Source: Caryophanales bacterium (GTDB lineage: Bacteria; Bacillota; Bacilli; Bacillales; Amphibacillaceae). Taken from it: a stretch of 64,000 bases of DNA. The position numbers and the translations under genes are program-made. The stretch's first letter is position 1. Each line of letters opens with the position of its first letter. The DNA lies in the NCBI GenBank assembly GCA_029257405.1, contig JARIBO010000050.1, positions 83,630-147,629 of the forward strand, read 5' to 3'. Positions 29,097 to 39,471 of the stretch are shown here, in pieces. Under the pieces are notes generated by a model. That model was not told the DNA's origin, searched no databases, and saw only the letters and a program-made list of their open reading frames with translations.

Positions 29097-30074
29097 ATGA
29101 AACTAGCAAATATATATGGTTTTTTAAGAAAAGATTTGAATAGTATAGAGCATTCTTTAAATGATGTCATTCAAGCAGAACATCCTGTTTTAAGAAAAGC
29201 TTCTACCCAATTACTTGAAGCTGGAGGTAAACGAATAAGACCAATATTCGTATTACTTTCAGCTCGTTTTGGTGATTATAAAAATAAAGATAAAGATGTT
29301 GAAACGGTTGCTGTTGCCTTAGAATTAATACATATGGCAAGTTTAGTACATGATGATGTTGTTGATAATTCAGAACTGAGACGTGGTAAACCAACTGTAA
29401 AATATATTTATGGTGATCGTGTAGCGATGTATACCGGCGATTATATATTAGCAAGAGCGTTAGAAACAATTACATCAATTGATAATCCAGAAGTGCATAA
29501 AGTTTTATCTAAAACACTTATCGAGGTTGTTGAAGGAGAAATATCTCAGATTAAAGATCGTTATGTATTAGATCAAGAAATTTGGAATTATTTAAGACGG
29601 ATTAAAAGAAAGACTGCACTATTAATTGCAACGAGTTGCAAACTTGGAGCCATTTCTGCTGGAGTTAGCCAATATGAAGCAAGTAAACTTTATGAATATG
29701 GTTATTATATCGGCATGTCTTTTCAAATAATTGATGATATTTTAGATTTTACAGCTACAGAAAAAGAACTTGGTAAACCTACAGGAAGTGATCTTAAACA
29801 AGGTCACATTACATTGCCAGTATATTATGCAATGAAAGATCCGGCATTTAAATTAAAAGTAGAAGAACTATTTGAAGATAAAGAAAATATTGATGAGGTA
29901 AAATTAACTGAAGTAATTGATTATTTAAAACAAACAAACGCAATTGAAGATGCTTATGAATTAAGTAATCGCTATTTAAATAAAGCACTAAATTCTTTAA
30001 ATAGCTTGCCAGAAAATAAAATCAAACGCACGTTAGAAATTATTGCACAAGTAATTGGGAAACGTAAGTATTAA
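29097..30074 (+). CDS. hepT: Heptaprenyl diphosphate synthase, component II
   Basis: Catalytic trans-prenyltransferase subunit. First aspartate-rich motif LVHDDVVDNS, second IIDDILDF, plus GGKRIRP near the N-terminus. I chose ATG 29097, with AAAGGTGA upstream, giving 325 residues; the GTG at 29088 lies inside that SD. It completes hepS-menG-hepT. Confidence 0.94.
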   Translation: MKLANIYGFLRKDLNSIEHSLNDVIQAEHPVLRKASTQLLEAGGKRIRPIFVLLSARFGDYKNKDKDVETVAVALELIHMASLVHDDVVDNSELRRGKPTVKYIYGDRVAMYTGDYILARALETITSIDNPEVHKVLSKTLIEVVEGEISQIKDRYVLDQEIWNYLRRIKRKTALLIATSCKLGAISAGVSQYEASKLYEYGYYIGMSFQIIDDILDFTATEKELGKPTGSDLKQGHITLPVYYAMKDPAFKLKVEELFEDKENIDEVKLTEVIDYLKQTNAIEDAYELSNRYLNKALNSLNSLPENKIKRTLEIIAQVIGKRKY

Positions 30075-30158
30075 TAAAATTGTAATATCTCATTAAATTT
30101 GATAATATTTGATAGTGTACTAGTTTTTAAAATATATTTATTATAAGGGGCAAGTAAA

Positions 30159-30605
30159 ATGCAAAAATCATTTATTATGGTTAAGCCTGACGGTGTTCAA
30201 AGAGGAATCGTTGGAGAAGTTGTTAGACGTTTTGAAGATAAAGGTTTTAAATTAGTTGGTGCAAAATTAATGAACATTCCAACTGAATTAGCTGAGACGC
30301 ATTATGGCGAACATAAAGAACGTCCGTTTTTTGGCGAGTTAGTAGATTTCATCACATCTGGACCAGTTTTTGCAATGGTTTGGGAAGGTGAAGAAGTTAT
30401 TTCTACTTCACGTCTAATGATTGGTGAAACAAACCCAGCAGAAGCTACTCCAGGTTCAATTAGAGGAGATTTTGCAGTTACAGTTGGTAAGAACATCATT
30501 CATGGTTCAGACTCTCCTGAAAGTGCAGAAAGAGAAATTGGTTTATTTTTCAATGAATCAGAAATAACTGCATACGATAAGCAAGATAGTGCTTGGATTT
30601 ATTAA
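30159..30605 (+). CDS. ndk: Nucleoside diphosphate kinase
   Basis: Balances nucleoside triphosphates by phosphate transfer through a phosphohistidine. The active-site motif NIIHGSDS holds H115. 148 residues; the fold begins with [20 protein letters not shown] precedes the ATG. A GC-rich terminator follows. Position between hepT and aroC matches Bacillus and Staphylococcus. Confidence 0.96.
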   Translation: MQKSFIMVKPDGVQRGIVGEVVRRFEDKGFKLVGAKLMNIPTELAETHYGEHKERPFFGELVDFITSGPVFAMVWEGEEVISTSRLMIGETNPAEATPGSIRGDFAVTVGKNIIHGSDSPESAEREIGLFFNESEITAYDKQDSAWIY

Positions 30606-30614
30606 TAAACAATT

Positions 30615-30650
30615 AGCCTCTGTTATATTTAGTGACAGAGGCTTTCTACT
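30615..30650 (+). terminator. Intrinsic terminator after ndk
   Basis: Perfect 9-bp stem (30615-30623 with 30635-30643; arms AGCCTCTGT and complement). The T tract after it is weak. Confidence 0.6.
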
Positions 30651-30759
30651 ATATAAATAAATATGTACAAAAAGATATATCAGAAAATTTAGACTATCAT
30701 AGAACTTTTGTAAAGAAAGCTATACATAATATTTTAAGTTTGAATAGGAGGAAAATAAA

Positions 30760-31926
30760 TTGCGTTATTTAACATCTGGAGAATCACATGGAAAGAAATT
30801 AATTACGATTGTTGAAGGTGTTCCAGCTAATATGCCTTTATTGAAAAAAGATATTGATGAATCTTTACTAAGAAGACAAAAAGGTCATGGTCGAGGTCGT
30901 CGTATGCAAATAGAAAAAGACTTAGTTGATATTACAAGTGGTGTGAGACATGGTTATACTTTAGGATCTCCAATAGGTCTTGTTGTCGATAACGACGACT
31001 TTAAACACTGGACTGATATTATGGGTGAAGATCCAGTAGATGAAGACGCTAAAATCAGACGCGTTGTATCTCGTCCTCGTCCTGGTCATGCTGATTTAAA
31101 TGGGGCAATGAAATATGGTCACAGAGATATGCGAAATGTGCTCGAACGTTCTTCAGCTCGAGAAACTACTGTAAGAGTAGCTGCAGGTGCAGTTGCTAAA
31201 ATTATGCTTAAACAACTAGGCATCAATGTTGTTGGATACGTTAAAGAAATTGCAGGTATACAAGCAAAAGAAATTGCTGAATTAACTATTGAAGAGAAAA
31301 GAGTTATTTCAGAGGAGTCACCAGTACGTGTCTTAGATAAAGATGTTGAACAACCTATTATGGATGCAATAGATCAAGCTAAGGCTGACGGTGATTCTAT
31401 TGGTGGTGTTTGTGAAGTATATGTAGAAGGGATGCCTGCTGGTATTGGATCATATGTTCATTATGATCGCAAATTAGATAGTAAACTTGCCGGTGCAGTA
31501 ATGAGTATTAATGCTTTTAAAGGAGCAGAGATAGGAATAGGTTTTGAAGCTGCCCGTAAAAATGGTAGTGAAGTTCATGATGAGATTATTTGGAATGAAG
31601 AAGATGGATTTTCACGTCGAACAAATCGTTTAGGTGGATTTGAAGGTGGAATGACAACAGGTATGCCACTTGTAATTAAGGGTGTTATGAAACCTATTCC
31701 TACGCTTTACAAGCCTTTAAAAAGTGTAGATATTGAATCTAAAGAAGTATTTAGTGCAAGTATTGAGCGTTCAGACTCTTGTGCAGTTCCAGCAGCAGCT
31801 GTAGTGATGGAGCACGTTGTGGCCTTTGAATTAGCAAAAGCAATTACTGAAGAGTTTCAAAGTAATCAATTCCCAAAACTCAAAGAAGCAATGGATGCAT
31901 ATAGAGAAGAATTAAGGAGCTTTTAA
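30760..31926 (+). CDS. aroC: Chorismate synthase
   Basis: FMN-dependent final step of the shikimate pathway: EPSP to chorismate. The N-terminal [20 protein letters not shown] and [12 protein letters not shown] motifs and the C-terminal [16 protein letters not shown] segment are diagnostic. TTG 30760 is the start, with AGGAGG seven bases upstream, giving 388 residues. It opens a tight cluster aroC-aroB-aroH-hisC-tyrA-aroA. Confidence 0.95.
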   Translation: MRYLTSGESHGKKLITIVEGVPANMPLLKKDIDESLLRRQKGHGRGRRMQIEKDLVDITSGVRHGYTLGSPIGLVVDNDDFKHWTDIMGEDPVDEDAKIRRVVSRPRPGHADLNGAMKYGHRDMRNVLERSSARETTVRVAAGAVAKIMLKQLGINVVGYVKEIAGIQAKEIAELTIEEKRVISEESPVRVLDKDVEQPIMDAIDQAKADGDSIGGVCEVYVEGMPAGIGSYVHYDRKLDSKLAGAVMSINAFKGAEIGIGFEAARKNGSEVHDEIIWNEEDGFSRRTNRLGGFEGGMTTGMPLVIKGVMKPIPTLYKPLKSVDIESKEVFSASIERSDSCAVPAAAVVMEHVVAFELAKAITEEFQSNQFPKLKEAMDAYREELRSF

Positions 31927-33000
31927 ATGAAGACATTAAAAATTAAAGCTTCTTCACATGAATACAATGTAACAATTGGTCATGGCATACGTTTTCGTGT
32001 GCAAGAATTACTAGAAAGATCGTATTCATCGATTATGATTATTACAGATGAGGTAATCGAATCATTATATTTAGACGATATAAAAAATACATTTAGTGAC
32101 CATAAAATGTACACGTATATATTGCCAAGTGGTGAAGCAGAGAAGTCCATTGATAATTATTATAAAATCCAAACAAAAGCCATAGAATATGGACTTGATA
32201 GAGATTCACTTTTTATTGCTTTAGGTGGCGGAGTAGTTGGTGACATTACTGGTTTTGTTGCTGCAACTTATATGCGTGGAATTGATTTTATTCAAATTCC
32301 AACAACTGTTTTAGCACATGATAGCAGTGTAGGTGGGAAAGTAGCAATTAATCATGAACTTAGTAAAAATATGATTGGGGCATTTTATCCTCCCAAGGCT
32401 GTTATTTATGATATTGATACTCTAAAAACTTTAAGTGATGCTGAATTAAGATCAGGATACGCTGAAATTATTAAAGAAGCATTTATCTCAGATCATCACT
32501 TTTTAAATGAATTATTAGAAATTAATTTAAATGATTTAACTAGTGAACAATTAAGCGAGCACCTATACAAAGGGATTAAAATTAAAGCAGATATTGTTGA
32601 AGCTGATGAAAAAGAATCCAATGTGAGAAAATACCTAAATTTAGGTCACACTTTAAGTCACGCAATTGAATCAGAGCTAGGATATGGAACAATTACTCAT
32701 GGTGAAGCTGTAGCTATAGGCATCATTTTTGCACTTAATTTGAGTGAAGCAAAATATGATACTATTTTACCAGTGAAAGCTTATATTGATTGGCTAAAAA
32801 TAAATAATTATCCACTTAATATTTCTACAATAAAAACTGAAAATATATTAAAAAGAATGAAATCCGATAAAAAATCAGTGAACCAAGTTGTTCAAATGGT
32901 TTTACTAAAAGATATAGCGCAACCGAGCATCGAAAATTTATCTGATGAATTTATAATGGAATATTTAACTAGCTTTTTAAAGGAGTTGAAAGAATTATGA
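31927..33000 (+). CDS. aroB: 3-dehydroquinate synthase
   Basis: Zinc- and NAD-dependent second step of the shikimate pathway (DAHP to dehydroquinate). ALGGGVVGDITGFVAATYMRG is the nucleotide-binding core; the zinc ligands lie in GYAEIIKEAF, LGHTLSHAIE and HGEAVAIG. 357 residues. ATG directly follows the aroC stop, with AAGGAG inside the aroC end. The aroH start overlaps its end by four bases. Confidence 0.95.
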   Translation: MKTLKIKASSHEYNVTIGHGIRFRVQELLERSYSSIMIITDEVIESLYLDDIKNTFSDHKMYTYILPSGEAEKSIDNYYKIQTKAIEYGLDRDSLFIALGGGVVGDITGFVAATYMRGIDFIQIPTTVLAHDSSVGGKVAINHELSKNMIGAFYPPKAVIYDIDTLKTLSDAELRSGYAEIIKEAFISDHHFLNELLEINLNDLTSEQLSEHLYKGIKIKADIVEADEKESNVRKYLNLGHTLSHAIESELGYGTITHGEAVAIGIIFALNLSEAKYDTILPVKAYIDWLKINNYPLNISTIKTENILKRMKSDKKSVNQVVQMVLLKDIAQPSIENLSDEFIMEYLTSFLKELKEL

Positions 33001-33362
33001 TCAGAGGAGTTAGAGGAGCAACTACTGTTACACAGAACAGCGAATACGAAATCATGCTAGAAACTGAAAGTGTTGTGAAATCTATGGTTTCTGCAAATGA
33101 AATTAAACCTGAAGATGTCTCACATATATTTTTTTCTGTCACCTCTGATTTAAATGCAGCTTTTCCAGCTAAGGCAATTAGGCAATTAGATAAATGGACA
33201 TATGTACCAGTTATGTGTATGCAAGAAATTGACGTGCCTAATAGTTTAGAAAAATGTATTCGTGTGATGATGGTAACAAATACTAAAAAAAGTCAAGAAG
33301 AAATAGAACATATATTTCATAATGAAGCAGTAAAATTAAGACCCGATTTAATTGAAGAATAG
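32997..33362 (+). CDS. aroH: Chorismate mutase, AroH type
   Basis: Monofunctional trimeric chorismate mutase (chorismate to prephenate). Start MIRGVRGATTV and the FSVTSDLNAAFPAKAIRQL segment are hallmarks of the B. subtilis AroH fold; 121 residues. The 4-base overlap with aroB implies coupling. hisC follows after ten bases, where B. subtilis carries the trp operon. Confidence 0.94.
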   Translation: MIRGVRGATTVTQNSEYEIMLETESVVKSMVSANEIKPEDVSHIFFSVTSDLNAAFPAKAIRQLDKWTYVPVMCMQEIDVPNSLEKCIRVMMVTNTKKSQEEIEHIFHNEAVKLRPDLIEE

Positions 33363-33372
33363 GTGATATAAA

Positions 33373-34473
33373 ATGTATGGAAAAAAAATATTAAAAAACC
33401 TTACTGCTTACCAACAAGGAAAGCAAATTTCTGAAGTACAAAAAGAATTTAACCTCGCTAAAATTATTAAGCTAGCATCTAATGAGAATCCTTATGGTTA
33501 TTCCCAAAGTGTAAATGACTTATTTTTAAATGGCGATTTAAATTTAGAAATATATCCTGATGGCTATGCTACTAATTTACGTAATGCGTTAGCAAAAAAG
33601 TTACAAGTTGATAAAGATGAACTTGTTTTTGGTAATGGATCTGATGAAATTATTACACTTATCTGCCGTGCGTTTTTAGAACCAGGCTATAATACAGTTA
33701 TGGCAAGTCCTACATTTACACAATATCGGCATCATTCGTTAATTGAAGGTGCTTCTGTTAAAGAAGTACCTACAGTTGAAGGGTATCATGATTTAGATGC
33801 TATGTTAGAAAAAGTAGATGACCAGACTAAAGTTGTCTGGATTTGTTCTCCTGATAATCCAGCTGGAACATTAGTTAGTGAAACAGAATTAAAGCAATTC
33901 TTAGATGAAATTCCGCTAGAAACGCTTGTTGTTTTAGATGAAGCATATTATGAATTTGTTAGAGAAGAAAATAAATATAATACAACTGAATTACTAAAAA
34001 AATATCCGAATTTAATTACACTGAGAACATTTTCTAAAGCTTATGGTCTTGCCGGATTAAGAATTGGTTATGGAATGATGCATAAAGAGATTGCTCATAA
34101 ATTAAATGTTGTGCGTGGTGCATTTAATACAACCAGGTTAGCTCAAGATGCTGCAATTAAAGCATTAGAAGATGAAGCTTTTTTAAATAAGGTTGTTAAG
34201 AATAATGAAAGAATAAAAAATGATTTTGTTGAATTTTTAAATGAAAATGATTTTAAAGTATACGATTCAGAAACAAACTTTATCTTAGTTGAAATTCCTG
34301 GAAAAGGAAATGATGCTGCATTACAACTTCTTAAGCAAGGATTTATTGTCAGGTCTGGTGAATTATTAGGATATGATAATACAATTAGAATTACAATAGG
34401 TATAGAGGAAGATATGGAAAATCTAAAAGCAGCTATGAAAGATTTAAAACTAAACGTAAGTAAAGAGGTCTAA
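33373..34473 (+). CDS. hisC: Histidinol-phosphate (aromatic) aminotransferase
   Basis: PLP enzyme of fold type I. The PLP lysine is K222 in TFSKAYGLAGLRIGYG; the N-terminal LASNENPYG motif is typical of HisC. 366 residues. In this operon its likely work includes transamination in tyrosine and phenylalanine synthesis, as for B. subtilis HisC; no other his gene is seen nearby. GGTGAT precedes ATG 33373. Confidence 0.92.
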   Translation: MYGKKILKNLTAYQQGKQISEVQKEFNLAKIIKLASNENPYGYSQSVNDLFLNGDLNLEIYPDGYATNLRNALAKKLQVDKDELVFGNGSDEIITLICRAFLEPGYNTVMASPTFTQYRHHSLIEGASVKEVPTVEGYHDLDAMLEKVDDQTKVVWICSPDNPAGTLVSETELKQFLDEIPLETLVVLDEAYYEFVREENKYNTTELLKKYPNLITLRTFSKAYGLAGLRIGYGMMHKEIAHKLNVVRGAFNTTRLAQDAAIKALEDEAFLNKVVKNNERIKNDFVEFLNENDFKVYDSETNFILVEIPGKGNDAALQLLKQGFIVRSGELLGYDNTIRITIGIEEDMENLKAAMKDLKLNVSKEV

Positions 34474-34477
34474 TTTT

Positions 34478-35584
34478 ATGAAGCAAAATATTATTCTAGC
34501 TGGTCTTGGTTTAATTGGTGGTTCACTTGCAATGTCTATTAACAAATCAGCAAATCATCATGTAATCGGTTATGACACAAATAAAGATACGATTGATTAT
34601 GCATACCAACAAGAGATTATTCAAGAAAAGTGTTTCGATTTATCAGTATGTGCAACAAAAGCTGATTTAATTATACTCGCAGCGCCTATCTCACAAACAA
34701 TAAATTTACTCAAGCAATTAAACGAACTTAACTTTGAAAAAGACGTTATTATTACAGATGTAAGTTCTGTTAAATCAACAGTGAGCGAAGCAGCAAAAAA
34801 GCTAACTAATGAAAAAATCACATTTATTGGTGGACATCCAATGGCTGGATCCCATAAAACTGGAATTGTTGCAGCTAAGGAGCATTTATTTGAAAATGCA
34901 ATTTATTGTCTCACGCCATTATCTGAAAACACCGAACATGAGGTTAATTATATTAAAGATGTTTTAAAAGATACTAAAAGTAACTTTATTATTTTAAATC
35001 CTGATGAACATGATGAAATGACAAGTGTAATATCTCATTTCCCACATTTAGTTGCGTCTTCTTTAGTACATCAAGCAAAAAAATGGGAGCAAGTTCATAC
35101 ATTCTTACCAGAGTTAGCAGCTGGAGGATTTAGAGATATAACACGTATTGCTTCTAGTAATCCTAAAATGTGGCAAGATATTTTTTCACATAATGGTGAT
35201 AAAATGTCGCGCTTAATCCAAGACTGGATTAATGAAATGGTAACATTAAAAGAGTTTTTAGATAAAAACAATAAAGAAGATATGATTACTTATTTAGAGC
35301 AAGCAAAAGATTACCGTGATGGCCTAGGTACAGATACTAAAACACGTGGTGCATTACCTGCCTTTTATGATATTTATGTTGATATAAAAGATAAACCAGG
35401 ATCAATCGCAAAGGTTGCACAACTTTTAGCTGATAATGAAATAAGTTTACGTAATATACGTATATTAGAAATTAGAGAAAATATTGATGGCGCACTACGT
35501 TTAACTGTGTTTACTAAAAAAGATCAACTTAAAACAGTTACATTACTTGAAGTTAATGGTTATGACGTATCAATTAGTATATAA
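34478..35584 (+). CDS. tyrA: Prephenate dehydrogenase with C-terminal ACT domain
   Basis: NAD-dependent oxidation and decarboxylation of prephenate to 4-hydroxyphenylpyruvate for tyrosine. GLGLIGGSLA near residue 10 is the NAD loop; GGHPMAGSHKTG is the catalytic segment. An ACT domain (about residues 298-368) with IYVDIKDKPGSIAKVAQLL probably mediates tyrosine feedback. 368 residues. An AAAGAGGTC SD lies before ATG 34478. Confidence 0.94.
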   Translation: MKQNIILAGLGLIGGSLAMSINKSANHHVIGYDTNKDTIDYAYQQEIIQEKCFDLSVCATKADLIILAAPISQTINLLKQLNELNFEKDVIITDVSSVKSTVSEAAKKLTNEKITFIGGHPMAGSHKTGIVAAKEHLFENAIYCLTPLSENTEHEVNYIKDVLKDTKSNFIILNPDEHDEMTSVISHFPHLVASSLVHQAKKWEQVHTFLPELAAGGFRDITRIASSNPKMWQDIFSHNGDKMSRLIQDWINEMVTLKEFLDKNNKEDMITYLEQAKDYRDGLGTDTKTRGALPAFYDIYVDIKDKPGSIAKVAQLLADNEISLRNIRILEIRENIDGALRLTVFTKKDQLKTVTLLEVNGYDVSISI

Positions 35585-35597
35585 AAGAGGTGATATA

Positions 35598-36890
35598 ATG
35601 GAGAGTCAAACATTTGCTCCCATAACATCGAGTTTAAAGGGCAGCTTACAAATACCTGGAGATAAATCGATTTCTCACAGAGCTGTGATGATAGGTTCGC
35701 TTGCAAAAGGAAAAACAAGAATTGCTAATTTTCTAAATGGTGAAGATTGTTTAAGAACAATTGAAATTTTTAAGCAATTTGGCGTTGATATTATGATAGA
35801 TAACACAGACGTCGTTATTAATAGTTCAGGGTATAATAATTTTATTGAACCCAATCAACCATTATATTTTGGTAACTCAGGAACTACAGCACGATTAATG
35901 CTTGGAATATTAGCAGGGCTTCCATTTCATACTGTGGTTTATGGAGATAAACATTTAACTGAACGCCCAATGGACCGAGTTGTTTTACCTTTAAGAAAAA
36001 TGAGTGCTCAAATTGATGGTAGAAAAGAAGGTTTATTTTTACCACTCGCAATTAGGGGTAAAAAATTAAATTCAATTGATTTTAAAATACCAGTAAAAAG
36101 CGCTCAAGTTAAGTCTGCTCTTATTTTTGCTAGTTTATTTACAAATAATGCGTCTAATTTAACCGAAAAAACATTAACACGTGATCATACAGAAAATATG
36201 TTAAATGCTTTTGGTGCGGAAGTTAAAACAAATGATTTAGACATTAACATTCAACCAAACCCTGACTTAGTATCTAAAGACATTAGAGTTCCTGGAGATA
36301 TCTCATCAGCTGCTTTCTTGATAGTTGCAGGAGCACTTGTACCAGATAGTAATATTACCCTATTAAATGTAGGTTTAAATGCTTCTAGAACTGGTTTATT
36401 AGATGTATTAGATGCAATGGGTGCGGATATAAGTATTTCAAATATAACAACAGAAAACGATGAAAAATCTGGAGATATTACTGTTAAATATAAAGAACTT
36501 AATTCTACAGTTATTGAAGGTGAACTTATACCCAAATTAATTGATGAAATTCCTATCCTTGCTCTTTTAGCTACACAAGCATCTGGTAAAACGATTATAA
36601 AAGATGCTGAAGAGTTAAGAATTAAAGAAACTGATCGAATAAAAGCAGTTTTTGAAACATTAAAGACATTGGGTGCAAACGTAACTGAAACAAAAGATGG
36701 TCTCATAATTGAAGGTAAGTCGGTATTAAATGGTGGAGAAATCAAAAGTTACGGGGACCATAGAATGGCAATGATGGGAATCATTGCTTCGCTAATTACG
36801 ACAAGTGATGTTACATTAGATAGTGTAAGTTCTATTAAAATATCTTATCCTACATTTATAGATGATTTAAATAGTCTTTATGAAGTATAA
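35598..36890 (+). CDS. aroA: 3-phosphoshikimate 1-carboxyvinyltransferase (EPSP synthase)
   Basis: Joins PEP to shikimate-3-phosphate. The N-terminal PGDKSISHRA and NSGTTARLMLGIL motifs, and the later RIKETDRI and YGDHRMAMM motifs, are diagnostic. The start is ATG 35598 (430 residues) with AAGAGGTGAT just upstream; an in-frame ATG at 35547 lies inside tyrA before that SD. A terminator follows directly. Confidence 0.95.
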   Translation: MESQTFAPITSSLKGSLQIPGDKSISHRAVMIGSLAKGKTRIANFLNGEDCLRTIEIFKQFGVDIMIDNTDVVINSSGYNNFIEPNQPLYFGNSGTTARLMLGILAGLPFHTVVYGDKHLTERPMDRVVLPLRKMSAQIDGRKEGLFLPLAIRGKKLNSIDFKIPVKSAQVKSALIFASLFTNNASNLTEKTLTRDHTENMLNAFGAEVKTNDLDINIQPNPDLVSKDIRVPGDISSAAFLIVAGALVPDSNITLLNVGLNASRTGLLDVLDAMGADISISNITTENDEKSGDITVKYKELNSTVIEGELIPKLIDEIPILALLATQASGKTIIKDAEELRIKETDRIKAVFETLKTLGANVTETKDGLIIEGKSVLNGGEIKSYGDHRMAMMGIIASLITTSDVTLDSVSSIKISYPTFIDDLNSLYEV

Positions 36891-36918
36891 AAAAATCTAC
36901 ATTCGTGTGGATTTTTTT
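36889..36918 (+). terminator. Intrinsic terminator after aroA
   Basis: 13-bp stem (36889-36901 with 36906-36918, one T-G pair), TTCG loop and seven T. It closes the aro cluster. Confidence 0.85.
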
Positions 36919-36954
36919 ATGTTTAAAATGTAATTAAATAAGGAGTGTGAAGGA

Positions 36955-38208
36955 ATGATTAATGAATTACAGCATGCAAATGAGCTATTACATGAAAATC
37001 AAGTTGACGAAGCTCTTAAATTAATTGAAGAAAAACTAAAGATTGCTAACTTAGAAGAACAATTTATCATAGGTGAATTATATTTTGAATGGGGCTTTTT
37101 TGTAGAAGCCTTAGAAACATTTGAAAAAATTGAAGAAAAGCTTCCTGAAGAAGGACAAATTAAATTTTTCATTGCTAGTATTTATATTGAATTAGAGAAG
37201 GATTCTGAAGCAATTGAAATTTTATCACAAATTAATAAAAATGATGAATTTTATATCCAGGCACTTATGCAACTAGCTGATTTATATGAATCACAAGGCC
37301 TATTTGAAGTAGCTGAACTTAAACTTCGTGAAGCAAAATCACTTAGTCCAGACGAATTCATTATTGATTTTGCATTAGGTGAATTGCTTTTCTCAATCGG
37401 TGAATATAATAAAGCGGTCATACATTATGAAATTGCGGCTAAAGAACAAGATATAATTATGGATGTTAATATTTATGAAAGATTGGCTGAATCTCTCGCT
37501 ATGATTGCTAAATATGAAGAAGCCTTAAACTACTACAGTAAGATCAGTGATATGAATAACGATACATTATTTAAATATGGATTTGTAGCATCTCAAATTA
37601 ATAGAAATGATATTGCAATTAGTGCTTGGAAGCAATTAATCGAACAAGATAGAGAATATCACTCAGTTTATGTTGAACTTGCAAAAGTGTATCAAATTGA
37701 AGGAATGAAGGAAGAAGCTTACAAAGTATTAAAAAAGGGCTTAAAAGTAGATGAATTTGATAAAGAAATTTATTTTTTAACTGGTAAATTAGCAAATGAA
37801 TCTGGTAAGCGAGAGGAAAGTGAATCTTATTTAAGAGAAGCCATTGCTTTGGATAATGATTATAAAAAAGCAGTCATGTATTTAATTAGTATACTAAAAG
37901 AAGAAGATCGTTATTCTGATGTAATTGATCTAATAACTGAAATAAAAAGAATGGGAGCAGAAGATCCCGATTATGATTGGGAATTAGCTCGAAGTTATAA
38001 TGAATTAGAAGAATTTGAAAAAGCATATGAATATTATAAATTAGCCTCAGAACTGCTCAGTACAGACACTGTGTTTTTAAAAGAATACGGTTATTTCTTA
38101 ATAGAAGATGGAAAAATTAAAGAAGCTACAGTATATTTTAATAAGTATTTAGAAATAGATCCACAAGACAATGAAATAATTGGATTTTTAAATCGACTTG
38201 AGCTTTAA
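36955..38208 (+). CDS. ypiA: TPR-repeat protein, YpiA type
   Basis: 417 residues made almost wholly of tetratricopeptide-like helical repeats (about ten), with typical spacing of small and aromatic residues such as AEVLKLREA and AYEYYKLASEL. No membrane segment or signal peptide, so cytoplasmic scaffolding is likely. Position between aroA and a UPF0302 protein matches B. subtilis ypiA. The binding partner is unknown. GGAGTGTGAAGG precedes ATG 36955. Confidence 0.8.
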   Translation: MINELQHANELLHENQVDEALKLIEEKLKIANLEEQFIIGELYFEWGFFVEALETFEKIEEKLPEEGQIKFFIASIYIELEKDSEAIEILSQINKNDEFYIQALMQLADLYESQGLFEVAELKLREAKSLSPDEFIIDFALGELLFSIGEYNKAVIHYEIAAKEQDIIMDVNIYERLAESLAMIAKYEEALNYYSKISDMNNDTLFKYGFVASQINRNDIAISAWKQLIEQDREYHSVYVELAKVYQIEGMKEEAYKVLKKGLKVDEFDKEIYFLTGKLANESGKREESESYLREAIALDNDYKKAVMYLISILKEEDRYSDVIDLITEIKRMGAEDPDYDWELARSYNELEEFEKAYEYYKLASELLSTDTVFLKEYGYFLIEDGKIKEATVYFNKYLEIDPQDNEIIGFLNRLEL

Positions 38209-38257
38209 TTAAAATATTCAATATGTTAATGTTAGGTTTACGAGGAGTGATATTTGA

Positions 38258-38803
38258 ATGGTATTTAAAATTTCAACACGTGATAAACAAGAATTTATAA
38301 AATGGTTCTTGAAAAAATATGAATTTTCAATAAGAGAAAATAAATGGATACTAGAAATGCTTTTAAAACAGCCTGACGTATTAGAACAAGTTAATTTTGT
38401 AAAGTCAGTAGAAAATTGTCCAAGATCGATAAAAATGTCGACTACTTGTTCCAATCAAACTGAGTTTGTATTTACTAAAAATCAGATGGTGACAATTGAT
38501 CAGCATAAAGCTTACCATGATCTCAGATTGAACACAAAAACACCTATTTATCTTGAATTAAATTATTATAATCAAGAAAAATGTCCAAATTACGGTTTTA
38601 TTGCAATAGATAATCCATTTGAAGATAGAAGTTTTTTAATAGGTAAAGATAAATATATAGTTAATCAAAATTTAGATGAGATTGCCTTGAAAAAAACAAT
38701 AGAACTATTAAATGATAAAATTAATTTAGCAATTGACCAAAATAAAGATGAAGATTTTTATTATTATTCAGAGAAGTTAAAAGCGATAAAAAGTCAAATA
38801 TAA
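38258..38803 (+). CDS. ypiB: UPF0302 family protein YpiB
   Basis: 181-residue cytoplasmic protein of the UPF0302 family, recognised by the N-terminal KQEFIKWFLKKYEF segment and the central CSNQTEFVF region, and by its place just before qcrA. Function is not established. GAGGAGTG lies before ATG 38258. Confidence 0.8.
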   Translation: MVFKISTRDKQEFIKWFLKKYEFSIRENKWILEMLLKQPDVLEQVNFVKSVENCPRSIKMSTTCSNQTEFVFTKNQMVTIDQHKAYHDLRLNTKTPIYLELNYYNQEKCPNYGFIAIDNPFEDRSFLIGKDKYIVNQNLDEIALKKTIELLNDKINLAIDQNKDEDFYYYSEKLKAIKSQI

Positions 38804-38852
38804 TGCAAATCTTATTAAAAAAGAAATTATTCATTATAAATATGTTTTATAA

Positions 38853-38881
38853 TTGACCGGGCAAAGAGTTTGAGCTATTAT
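38853..38881 (+). promoter_or_regulatory. Sigma-A-type promoter for qcrABC
   Basis: TTGACC (38853-38858), a 17-base spacer and TATTAT (38876-38881) lie 69 bases before qcrA. This is the best-matching full promoter in the window. Confidence 0.65.
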
Positions 38882-38949
38882 AGAACTGTCCTAGTAATAA
38901 AATTATAAAAATATTTGTCCGTGATTAATCATGAAAGAGGGGGGAAACC

Positions 38950-39465
38950 ATGAGCAAGAATAAAAATAAAGTATCCCGTCGACAATTTCTAAACTACTCA
39001 CTTACTGGTTTAGGTGGATTTATGGCTGCCGGTATACTTATTCCAAACTTAAGATTTGCTATTGACCCAGTTTTAAAAACTGCGGGAGATGCAGGAGATC
39101 TTACAAACGTAAGCTTATCGGTTGATGACATTACAGAAGAACCACAAAGAGTTGACTGGGATGTAGAGCAAGTTGACGGTTGGTATGAATCAGATGTTAA
39201 TCGTACAGCATGGGTATTTAAAGATGAAAATGGTGATATTCAAGCCTTTTCACCAATATGTACTCATTTAGGTTGTTTTGTATCTTGGGAAGGTAGTGAT
39301 GACCATCCTAATGAATTTTTCTGCCCATGTCATAATGGCCGTTATTATAAAGATGGTACGAATGTTCCACATACACCACCTTTAGAGCCGTTACATGTCT
39401 ATGAGCATAAAGTAGAAGATGGAATGTTATTCCTTGGAGAACCAAGTCCTAGAGAGGAGGCGTAA
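38950..39465 (+). CDS. qcrA: Menaquinol:cytochrome c reductase, Rieske iron-sulfur subunit
   Basis: The N-terminus has SRRQFL before a hydrophobic helix, a Tat-type signal-anchor. The Rieske cluster ligands are C104 and H106 (CTHLGC) and C125 and H128 (CPCHNG), with C109 and C127 for the disulfide. It takes electrons from menaquinol in complex III. 171 residues. GAGGGGGGAA precedes ATG 38950. First gene of qcrA-qcrB-qcrC. Confidence 0.95.
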   Translation: MSKNKNKVSRRQFLNYSLTGLGGFMAAGILIPNLRFAIDPVLKTAGDAGDLTNVSLSVDDITEEPQRVDWDVEQVDGWYESDVNRTAWVFKDENGDIQAFSPICTHLGCFVSWEGSDDHPNEFFCPCHNGRYYKDGTNVPHTPPLEPLHVYEHKVEDGMLFLGEPSPREEA

Positions 39466-39471
39466 TTAAAG

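Noticed and set aside
36251..36745. 164-codon minus-strand frame
   Set aside because: It lies wholly inside aroA, has no SD and no recognisable protein; it is an antisense shadow.
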